DNA of 15,901 bases, from positions 1-15,901 of the forward strand of contig CAMBRJ010000019.1 in the NCBI GenBank assembly GCA_945870175.1, read 5' to 3'. The notes beneath the pieces were generated by a model. The model made no database searches. It was not told the origin of the DNA and was given only the letters and a program-made list of their open reading frames with translations. The position numbers were made by a program, and so were the translations under genes. The DNA is from Gemmatimonas phototrophica. GTDB taxonomy: Bacteria > Gemmatimonadota > Gemmatimonadetes > Gemmatimonadales > Gemmatimonadaceae. This document shows positions 1 to 5,999 of the stretch, piece by piece; within the stretch, counting starts at the first letter, position 1; every line of letters starts with the position of its first letter.

Positions 1-60
1 GTATCAGGGGGCAGGAAAGAGGTGAACCGCGCGTGGTTCCTGCTTCCTGCCCCCTGATAC
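1..60. repeat. Long intergenic hairpin (17-bp perfect inverted repeat)
   Basis: Bases 1-17 are the exact reverse complement of bases 44-60, and the inside of the loop pairs again (GAACC at about 24-28 with GGTTC at about 35-39). A second perfect palindrome, CTCCCTAGGGAG, follows at 72-83. The arms are purine-rich on one strand (runs of A and G around a GTATCAGGGGG end). The element lies beyond the stop of the pyrophosphatase gene, so on the minus strand it could end that transcript, but I see no T-run and the sequence beyond base 1 is not visible. It looks like a dispersed intergenic repeat unit; that is inference. Confidence 0.7.
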
Positions 61-103
61 CCTCCCCCCTGCTCCCTAGGGAGTTTGCCGTTTTCAGTCC
101 CGT

Positions 104-643
104 TTACGCACCCTTCAGGTACACCTCGGCGTACCGCTCAATCGACCGCTGAATCACCTGGAACGCGACCTCACTCTTTTCCCATCCCTGAATCTCGACG
201 CGCTTGCCTTCAAGATCCTTGTAGATGCCGAAGAAGTGTTCGATCTCCTTCAGGTAGTGCGCCGGCATGTCCGCGATGTCGTAAATGTCGTTGTGGTACG
301 GATCGTCGCTGGGCACGGCGAGGATCTTCTCGTCGGGCTCACCCCGGTCCAACATCTTCAGGACGCCGATCGGGCGGCAGGTGATCTGGCACCCTGGAAA
401 CGTCGGCTCGTTGATGCGCACGAGAATGTCGAGCGGATCGTTGTCTTCATGCAGCGTGCGCGGAATGAAGCCGTAGTCGCCCGGGTAGTGCACGGCCGAA
501 TAGAGCACGCGATCGAGCTTGAACTGTCCGGATTCCTTGTCGAGCTCGTACTTGTTGCGCGAGCCCGCGGGAATTTCTATGATCGCGGTCACCAGCTCCG
601 GCACATGCGGACCCGGGGACATGTCGCGCCAGGGATTGTGCAT
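104..643 (-). CDS. ppa: Inorganic pyrophosphatase, family I (soluble)
   Basis: 179 residues. Hydrolyses pyrophosphate to two phosphates in the cytoplasm, pulling forward biosynthetic reactions that release it. The whole chain follows the family I pattern: IEIPAGSRNKYELDKESG at about 22-39, then VHYPGDYGFIP, and the metal-binding run DNDPLDILV with Asp67, Asp69 and Asp72; Asp104 in GEPDEKI matches the further metal ligand of the E. coli enzyme, and HFFGIYKDLEGK and GWEK follow. I chose the ATG at 643 because the protein begins there with the MHNPW..PGP opening common to the family; the open frame continues upstream but the extra residues overlap the hemB tail and are not protein-like. No clear Shine-Dalgarno sequence precedes it; an ATG at 622 is possible. 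It sits 29 bases after hemB and is the last gene seen of the ccm-hem unit. Confidence 0.97.
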   Translation of the reverse strand: MHNPWRDMSPGPHVPELVTAIIEIPAGSRNKYELDKESGQFKLDRVLYSAVHYPGDYGFIPRTLHEDNDPLDILVRINEPTFPGCQITCRPIGVLKMLDRGEPDEKILAVPSDDPYHNDIYDIADMPAHYLKEIEHFFGIYKDLEGKRVEIQGWEKSEVAFQVIQRSIERYAEVYLKGA

Positions 644-672
644 CAACGATAGGGTGTTGAAAGAAGAGACGC

Positions 673-1644
673 TTAGCGGTGACGCAGAGCCGCGGCCGCT
701 TCCAATGCGAAATAGGTGATGGTCATGTCGGCACCGGCGCGGGCGATGGCCACCAGGGATTCCATCATGGCGCGATCGCCGTCGATCCAACCGCGTTCCG
801 CTGCGGCTTTGATCATCGAGTATTCCCCACTCACCTGATACGCGGCGAGCGGCATCTGCGTGTCGCGCTTCACGGCCGCGATAATATCGAGGTACGCGCC
901 GGCCGGCTTCACCATCAAGATGTCGGCGCCTTCTTCCACGTCGAGCCGCACTTCGCGCAACGCTTCGCGGCCATTGGCCGGATCCATCTGATAGCTGCGA
1001 CGATCGCCGAACGCCGGCGTGGATTCCGCCGCTTCACGGAACGGGCCGTAGAACGCCGAGGCGTACTTGGCGGCGTAGCTCATGATCGGCGTCTGCGTGA
1101 AGCCGGCCATGTCGAGCGCGCGGCGCATGTGCCCGATACGCAGGTCCATCATGTCACTGGGGGCCACGATATCGGCACCGGCTTCGGCGTGCACCAATGC
1201 TTCACGCGACAGCAGCTCCAGCGTGGCGTCGTTGTCCACTTCGCCCGATGCGGTAAGCAGCCCGCAGTGTCCGTGATCGGTGTACTCGCACATGCACACG
1301 TCGGTCACGACCACGAGATGCGGGAACTCCCGCTTCACGGCGCGCACGGCGGCCGGTACCGGTCCCTGCGGATCCCACGCCGACGATCCCGTCGCGTCCT
1401 TCGTGTCGGGAATGCCGAACAGCAGAATGCCGCCGATCTGCGCGGCCACCGCTTTCTCGGCGTCGCGCAGCAGTTCGTCCACCGACGTCTGCGACACGCC
1501 GGGCATCGAGCCGATCGGTGCACGCAGGCCCTTCCCCGAACGCACGAACAGCGGCCAGATGAACTGGGCGGGATCGAGACGTGTTTCGCGCACCATGCGA
1601 CGCAGCGCCTCGGTACGCCGTAAACGACGCAGACGCATCGGCAT
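673..1644 (-). CDS. hemB: Porphobilinogen synthase (delta-aminolevulinic acid dehydratase)
   Basis: 323 residues, full length. Condenses two 5-aminolevulinate molecules to porphobilinogen in tetrapyrrole synthesis. The zinc-site cysteines of the Zn-dependent class are present as Cys117, Cys119 and Cys127 in DVCMCEYTDHGHCG. The two active-site lysines are Lys193 (SYAAKYASAFYGPFR) and Lys246 (ILMVKPAGAYLD), the latter being the Schiff-base lysine of the family. The start is fixed by a TAATG overlap with the end of hemC and an AGGGAG ribosome-binding sequence about 7 bases before it. The N terminus is arginine-rich. It is third in the hemD-hemC-hemB order and is followed by ppa after 29 bases. 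Confidence 0.98.
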   Translation of the reverse strand: MPMRLRRLRRTEALRRMVRETRLDPAQFIWPLFVRSGKGLRAPIGSMPGVSQTSVDELLRDAEKAVAAQIGGILLFGIPDTKDATGSSAWDPQGPVPAAVRAVKREFPHLVVVTDVCMCEYTDHGHCGLLTASGEVDNDATLELLSREALVHAEAGADIVAPSDMMDLRIGHMRRALDMAGFTQTPIMSYAAKYASAFYGPFREAAESTPAFGDRRSYQMDPANGREALREVRLDVEEGADILMVKPAGAYLDIIAAVKRDTQMPLAAYQVSGEYSMIKAAAERGWIDGDRAMMESLVAIARAGADMTITYFALEAAAALRHR

Positions 1645-2636
1645 TAGGTGGCTCCCTGCGCGGCAGCCTTCTCCGCCGCCTTGGCCGCCGCCGCTTCAGC
1701 CAGATCCTCGCGCAGCTCTTCCAGAATGCTGGCGCCACCCGCCGCGTGCAGCTGTCGGGCCAGTTCACGGCCACTCGACGCCGGATCGGCGGCGTTGATC
1801 GGCAATCCGCCGCGTACCACCGACACGCCGTCGATCGACGCGATGATGCCATGCAGCATCGGGCCGTACTTTACTTCGTACGTGGTGCAGGCACCGATTG
1901 GCACCTGACAGCCGCCCTCGAGTGCCGCCAGCAGCGCCCGTTCCGCGGTCACCGCGAAGCGCGTGTGCGCGTGATCGAGTGTGACCAGAATCGCCGTCAT
2001 GCGCGCGTCGTTGGCGCGCGCCTGAACGGCAATGGCACCCTGCCCCGGCGCCGAAATCCAGTCGGGCGGATCCATGAAGGCGACGATCCGATCGCCGAGG
2101 CCGAGACGGCGCAATCCGGCCGCGGCGAGCAGCGCGGCGTCGACCTCACCGGCGTCGATCTTCCGCAGACGCGTGCCCACGTTGCCACGGAGTTCGCACA
2201 CATCGAAGTCGGGGCGCAGCGCGCGCAATTGCGCGCGACGGCGCAGCGACGACGTGCCGACCTTCGCCCCCTTCGGCAACTCCAGCAACGTGCGCGCGGT
2301 GGTGTTGGGGCCGACCACCAGCGCATCGCGCGGATCCTCACGCTCGAGCAGCGCCACGATGGTGAGCCCGTCGGGATCGGCCGTGGGCAGATCCTTCAGC
2401 GAGTGCACCGCACAATCGGTGCGACCGGCAATGAGGTCGGCTTCGAGTTCGGCCGTGAACAGCCCCTTCTCACCGATCGCGTTGAGCGGGCGATCGAGAA
2501 TGCGATCCCCAATGGTTGTGTACTCCACCAGTTCACTCGCTACCCCGCGTTCGGCCAGCGCGGCAGCGACCTGGCGCGCCTGACGCAGCGCCAATTCAGA
2601 GGAACGGGTCCCGATACGGACGACAAGTTCAGTCAT
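1644..2636 (-). CDS. hemC: Hydroxymethylbilane synthase (porphobilinogen deaminase)
   Basis: 330 residues. Polymerises four porphobilinogens into hydroxymethylbilane. The start RIGTRSSELALRQA is the standard family opening; HSLKDLPT holds the catalytic Asp82; GTSSLRRRAQL (127-137) and LRGNVGTRLRK are the substrate-binding arginine stretches; Cys243 in LEGGCQVPIGA is the attachment point of the dipyrromethane cofactor. The C terminus carries an alanine- and lysine-rich tail (about residues 309-330), making it slightly longer than the roughly 310 residues usual for the family. The ATG at 2636 has only a weak GAAAG before it. The 52 bases separating it from hemD are the largest gap in the operon and contain a locally AT-rich patch (2637-2650). 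It overlaps hemB by one base. Confidence 0.98.
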   Translation of the reverse strand: MTELVVRIGTRSSELALRQARQVAAALAERGVASELVEYTTIGDRILDRPLNAIGEKGLFTAELEADLIAGRTDCAVHSLKDLPTADPDGLTIVALLEREDPRDALVVGPNTTARTLLELPKGAKVGTSSLRRRAQLRALRPDFDVCELRGNVGTRLRKIDAGEVDAALLAAAGLRRLGLGDRIVAFMDPPDWISAPGQGAIAVQARANDARMTAILVTLDHAHTRFAVTAERALLAALEGGCQVPIGACTTYEVKYGPMLHGIIASIDGVSVVRGGLPINAADPASSGRELARQLHAAGGASILEELREDLAEAAAAKAAEKAAAQGAT

Positions 2637-2688
2637 CTTTCAATTTATTGGGGGACCCGCAGGTTCAGTTAGCCCCTGCCGATCCGGA

Positions 2689-3480
2689 TTACTTCCCGCA
2701 GGCCTTCACGATGCTGATCACCCACCCCTCCATCGTCGCGGCCCCCGATTCCACTTTAACGGGAAAGCCAGCCACCTTCGCCGCGCGCGCCGTGACGGGG
2801 CCGATGCACGCCACTGGCAGGCGCCCCGCATGCTCGGCCGGAAGGGCATCGAGCAACGCATCGACGGCGCTCGGCGCGGCCACCGTGACCAGGTCGATCT
2901 CTCCCGACTTCACCAGCGCGCGCACGCGAGCTTGTCCCTCGGGATCGGGCGCGCTGCGATAGGCCGGTACACTCTCGACGACCGCCCCCAACGCCCGCAG
3001 CCCGTCGGGCAGCACGTCGCGAGCGGCCGCCGCGCACGGATACAGCATGCGGGCTCCCTCGATGTCCGAACGCGACGCCATGGCATCCAACAGCCCCACC
3101 GCCTGCGCGTTCTCGGGCTGCACCGTGGGCGTGCGCCAGCCGCGCTGCTCGGCTGCGGCCGCGGTCGCCAGCCCCACCACGGCCAGTCGGCGGGTCGCCA
3201 TGGCGGTTTCGGCGCCACGTTCGGCGACCACACGCGCCAAGTGCTCGACCGCGTTGACGCTGGTGAGCAGCACCCAGTCGAATTCGACGAGGCGGCGAAC
3301 GGCGTCGTGCAGCGGCGCGAGGTCGAGCGTTTCGATACGGGTCAGCGGCACCTCGTGCACGGTGGCGCCCTTCGCCCGCAGCGCGTCGGCCAACGGCGAG
3401 CCACGCTCCCCGGCGCGCGTGACGGCGATGCGCACGCCCTCGAGCGGCCGCGGCTCAGGAGCGCGCGCCACCATGATCAT
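2689..3480 (-). CDS. hemD: Uroporphyrinogen-III synthase
   Basis: 263 residues. Closes hydroxymethylbilane with inversion of ring D to give uroporphyrinogen III, the branch point to heme and other tetrapyrroles. This family diverges fast and has few fixed residues; the call rests on the pattern VRIAVTRAGERGSPLADALRAKGA near the N terminus, PLTRIE, WVLLTSVNAVEHL (a common WVIFTSANAV-like run), the bilobed length, and position immediately before hemC and hemB. The start may be the ATG at 3480 or the ATG at 3474 two codons later; a GGTGAT sequence at moderate spacing fits 3480. It begins 7 bases after the ccmD-like gene, so heme synthesis here is physically continuous with the cytochrome c maturation genes. 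Confidence 0.93.
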   Translation of the reverse strand: MIMVARAPEPRPLEGVRIAVTRAGERGSPLADALRAKGATVHEVPLTRIETLDLAPLHDAVRRLVEFDWVLLTSVNAVEHLARVVAERGAETAMATRRLAVVGLATAAAAEQRGWRTPTVQPENAQAVGLLDAMASRSDIEGARMLYPCAAAARDVLPDGLRALGAVVESVPAYRSAPDPEGQARVRALVKSGEIDLVTVAAPSAVDALLDALPAEHAGRLPVACIGPVTARAAKVAGFPVKVESGAATMEGWVISIVKACGK

Positions 3481-3487
3481 CGGCCGA

Positions 3488-3706
3488 TCACCGACCGCGC
3501 TTCGCCCGCGCCATGCGACGCAGCAATAGCGCGATGTAGGCGCCGTAGGTCACCGCCACGATGGCGTAGCCCGCCCACATGTACCCGCTGCTGTCGGGCG
3601 GACCGCCAGTCTTGGGGACATAGGCCACCTTCCCGGCCGTGTCCTGCACGGTGGCGCCGGTCAGCATCGGCGTCGCGGACATCAGCGCACGGACATGCTC
3701 GATCAC
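3488..3706 (-). CDS. ccmD: CcmD-like small membrane protein
   Basis: 72 residues. A short polar N-terminal part is followed by one membrane segment at about 43-62 (YMWAGYAIVAVTYGAYIALLL) and a basic end (RRMARAKRGR). That layout, the aromatic residues at the membrane edge and the place directly after ccmC match CcmD, the small subunit that in System I helps release holo-CcmE from the CcmABC complex. CcmD sequences are too short and variable for recognition by sequence alone. The GTG start at 3706 overlaps the ccmC stop by four bases (GTGA), which favours it over an ATG at 3682. The extracytoplasmic/N-terminal stretch of about 40 residues is longer than in E. coli CcmD (69 residues in total there, with the membrane segment nearer the N terminus). 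Confidence 0.75.
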   Translation of the reverse strand: MIEHVRALMSATPMLTGATVQDTAGKVAYVPKTGGPPDSSGYMWAGYAIVAVTYGAYIALLLRRMARAKRGR

Positions 3707-4419
3707 GCCGCCTCCATCGCCGCACGCGCATCACGCAACGTGGCCCACCGAAAACGCAAACGCAGCAGCGCGAAGAACAGCAACAGAAACGCCGCCATCG
3801 ACAGGCCGAACGACATCAGCATCACCGGTGGCAGGTTGGGCTTTGCCGGCGCAAGGACGATCGCCTCCGGATGCATACCACGGAACAGCTTCACCGTGAG
3901 ATGAATAAACGGCACCAGGAGCGCCGCCAGCGTGCCCATCACCGCCGACAACCGGGCGCGCACGTCAATCGACTCCACGCCGCTGCGCAGCACCAGGTAC
4001 GCCATGACCAAGAGCCACAGGAACAGCGTGCTCGTAATGCGCGCATCCCACACCCACCAGGTACCCCAGCTCGAGCGTGCCCAGACGGGCCCGGTCACCA
4101 GCACGATGCCCATGAACACCAGCCCCACTTCGGCCGATGACTCGGCGAGACGATCGAGGCGTTCGTCCTTGATCCACAGATACATGATGCTGCAGACAAA
4201 CAGCAATCCGCAGCAGAGATACATGCCGATGATCGCCGCCGGCACGTGCACGTAGAAAATCTTCTGCGCCGCGCCCAGCATCGCATCGATGGGCGTGAAG
4301 AAGAGCGCGCGCGCACACGCCGCGATCACCGCCACCATCGCGATGGCGAGGAACGCATCGAATCCCTTCGGCTCCGGCACCGTGGCCGAACGCGGGGCAG
4401 CAGACGACACCGACGACAT
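3703..4419 (-). CDS. ccmC: Heme-handling protein CcmC (cytochrome c maturation, System I)
   Basis: 238 residues, about six membrane segments. In System I CcmC binds heme at the outer face and loads it onto the chaperone CcmE. The tryptophan-rich WWD heme motif is at about 118-127 (WGTWWVWDAR), and the two flanking axial histidines of the family are present: His58 in KIFYVHVPAA and His173 in VPFIHLTVK. Further typical text is EVGLVFMGIVLVTGPVWARSSW. The start is the ATG at 4419: a good AGGAG ribosome-binding sequence precedes it, it lies 2 bases after the ccmB stop, and the longer open frame upstream runs through ccmB in another frame. It overlaps the ccmD-like gene by four bases. Confidence 0.97.
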   Translation of the reverse strand: MSSVSSAAPRSATVPEPKGFDAFLAIAMVAVIAACARALFFTPIDAMLGAAQKIFYVHVPAAIIGMYLCCGLLFVCSIMYLWIKDERLDRLAESSAEVGLVFMGIVLVTGPVWARSSWGTWWVWDARITSTLFLWLLVMAYLVLRSGVESIDVRARLSAVMGTLAALLVPFIHLTVKLFRGMHPEAIVLAPAKPNLPPVMLMSFGLSMAAFLLLFFALLRLRFRWATLRDARAAMEAA

Positions 4420-4421
4420 AC

Positions 4422-5135
4422 CTACTCCTCGATGGTGAACGGAAATACCATGATACAGGCGAAGACAAACACGAGATCGAATGCCAGCAGCACCTTCAGC
4501 CACGCCATCCCCTCGGCGATGGGCTGACCACGCAACACCACTGCCGTGGCCTGCGCCGCCGGAATCACCAGCGGCACGAAAAACGGCAGCGTCATCATCG
4601 GCAACAGCAACTCCGCCAGCCGTGTGTTCGAGGCGATCGCCGCGAACAACGTACCCACCGCCGACAACCCGAGGGACGCGAGCAGCACGATCGCGACGAT
4701 GATCCCCCACGAGGGACCGACGGGCAGATCGAAGAAGAGCGCCACGGCGGGAAGCGCCAACGCTTGAACGCACAGCACGAACACGAAGTTCGCGATCACC
4801 TTGCCCGTAAAGATGGCCTCGCGCGACAGCTGCGACGCGAGCAGGCCGTCATACGCCCGGTCGGCCAGTTCCAGCCCGAACGAGCGGTTGAGCCCTAACA
4901 ATCCGGAAAAGGTAAAAATGACCCAGAGCACGCCCGGCGCGAGATCGATGGCCGGAATGGCGGTGGGATCCCACGTGAACCGGAAGATCACGACGGCCAA
5001 CACGGCGAACACCGTGGCCGCCAGAAACGCGCTCCTGGTCCGACACTCGATCAGCAGGTCTTTCCGGGCGATGCGCCAGGCGTCGGCGAGGTACGACGGC
5101 GCTCGATGGGTTGTCCTCACGCGTAGCGCGCTCAC
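4422..5135 (-). CDS. ccmB: Heme exporter ABC permease CcmB
   Basis: 237 residues with about six membrane segments (roughly 36-54, 66-84, 110-135, 141-168, 175-203, 213-233). CcmB is the membrane partner of CcmA in the ABC complex that powers release of heme-loaded CcmE. Family features are the N-terminal RIARKDLLIECRTRSAF, the cytoplasmic loop with ADRAYDGLLASQLSREAIFTGK, and LAELLLPMMTLPFFVPLVI. It is slightly longer than E. coli CcmB (220 residues), due to a polar N-terminal extension. It starts with GTG at 5135 in a four-base GTGA overlap with ccmA, which implies translational coupling and fixes the start. Confidence 0.95.
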   Translation of the reverse strand: MSALRVRTTHRAPSYLADAWRIARKDLLIECRTRSAFLAATVFAVLAVVIFRFTWDPTAIPAIDLAPGVLWVIFTFSGLLGLNRSFGLELADRAYDGLLASQLSREAIFTGKVIANFVFVLCVQALALPAVALFFDLPVGPSWGIIVAIVLLASLGLSAVGTLFAAIASNTRLAELLLPMMTLPFFVPLVIPAAQATAVVLRGQPIAEGMAWLKVLLAFDLVFVFACIMVFPFTIEE

Positions 5136-5911
5136 GCCAGCCCCTCGTGCACGAGGGCGCGATACTTCGCCTGATACGCCGCCACGTCGAAGCCGGACGG
5201 CGACACGGGCTGCTCATCCACGAACGTCCCGTGCTGCATGATGGCCGAGTGCGTGGCCAGCGCGAGTCCTTCGCTGAGGTTGTGGGTCACCAGCACCAGC
5301 GTGGCTCCATTGGCCTTGAGCGCACCTAAGGCCTCGGTGAGCGCCTGGGCGCCGGTTTCGTCGAGCCCGGTGTACGGCTCGTCGAGCAGCACCAACTGCG
5401 GGCCATGCACCAGCGCCCGCGCGATCGACACGCGCTGCTGCAATCCGCGACTCAGAAAGCGTACCGCCGTGTCGGCTCGATCGAGCACCCGCAGCTGCGT
5501 GAGCACCCGCGTGGTGGCGTCGTCGGCATCGATCACCCCCTGACATTCGGCAGCGAAGCGCACGTTCTCGCGCACCGACAGCGCCGGGTACAGCATGGCG
5601 TGATGCGAGATCAATCCCACCAGTCGACGCGTCTCGGCCTCACCGGGGAGCGGCTGGCCGTGCAACCGGGTGGTCCCGGTGGTGGGCTTGAGCAGCCCAC
5701 CCAGCAGGCGCAGCAGGGTACTCTTGCCCGCGCCATTGGGACCGAAGAGGGCCAGACAGGCGCCTTCATGCAGCGTGAGCGACACCCCATTCACGGCGCG
5801 GCGGCCACCAAAAGCGCGGACGAGCGCGTCGGCGGTCAGCGCCGGACCCGACGCGGCATTGGCCAGAGCGGACGCGACACCGGTCGAAGCTGTTTCGTGG
5901 GGGGACTGCAT
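5132..5911 (-). CDS. ccmA: Heme exporter ABC ATPase CcmA
   Basis: 259 residues. ATPase subunit of the CcmAB(CD) complex on the inner face of the membrane. Walker A is GPNGAGKST at about 57-65, the signature is LSRGLQQR at about 153-160, Walker B with the catalytic Glu is LVLLDEP at about 173-179, and the switch histidine is His210 in VTHN. An N-terminal stretch of about 22 residues rich in Ala, Ser and Thr precedes the ATPase fold. The assignment to CcmA rather than a general ABC ATPase rests mainly on the directly following ccmB and ccmC. The ATG at 5911 is preceded by only a weak AGAG. It is the first gene of the minus-strand unit in this window, divergent from acs. Confidence 0.94.
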   Translation of the reverse strand: MQSPHETASTGVASALANAASGPALTADALVRAFGGRRAVNGVSLTLHEGACLALFGPNGAGKSTLLRLLGGLLKPTTGTTRLHGQPLPGEAETRRLVGLISHHAMLYPALSVRENVRFAAECQGVIDADDATTRVLTQLRVLDRADTAVRFLSRGLQQRVSIARALVHGPQLVLLDEPYTGLDETGAQALTEALGALKANGATLVLVTHNLSEGLALATHSAIMQHGTFVDEQPVSPSGFDVAAYQAKYRALVHEGLA

Positions 5912-5999
5912 CGCTCTACATTAGCAGGACACGCGTGCTTCGCGCACTCCCCCCGTCGGACACCCCACCGCGCCGGTTCCTACCGGACACCAGGTCTCC
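5912..5999. promoter_or_regulatory. Divergent ccmA / acs intergenic control region
   Basis: The only space for the promoters of both the ccm-hem unit and acs, if each starts here. It contains a direct repeat CGGACACC at 5957-5964 and 5984-5991, and a small hairpin CCGGT-tcct-ACCGG at 5973-5986, 14 bases before the acs ATG. Toward ccmA, TGCTAATGT is a poor extended -10 candidate; I see no convincing -35/-10 pair on either strand. The repeat could be an operator, but this is inference. Confidence 0.4.

Noticed and set aside
679..1623. 314-codon open frame on the plus strand
   Set aside because: Runs antisense through hemB; rich in His, Arg and Gln with no domain pattern, typical of the complement of a GC-rich gene.
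2830..4140. 436-codon open frame on the plus strand, and a 363-codon one at 1581-2672
   Set aside because: Both lie opposite hemD, ccmD, ccmC or hemC, are Arg/His-rich and have no recognisable motif; the minus-strand genes are certain.
4420..4773. 118-residue N-terminal extension of CcmC
   Set aside because: The extra part is a shadow frame inside ccmB; the ATG at 4419 has a good AGGAG and aligns with the CcmC start.
5132..5911. Aberrant ABC signature (LSRG in place of LSGG) as a sign of a defective ATPase
   Set aside because: LSRG/FSRG variants are common in CcmA-type ATPases, and Walker A, Walker B and the switch histidine are intact.
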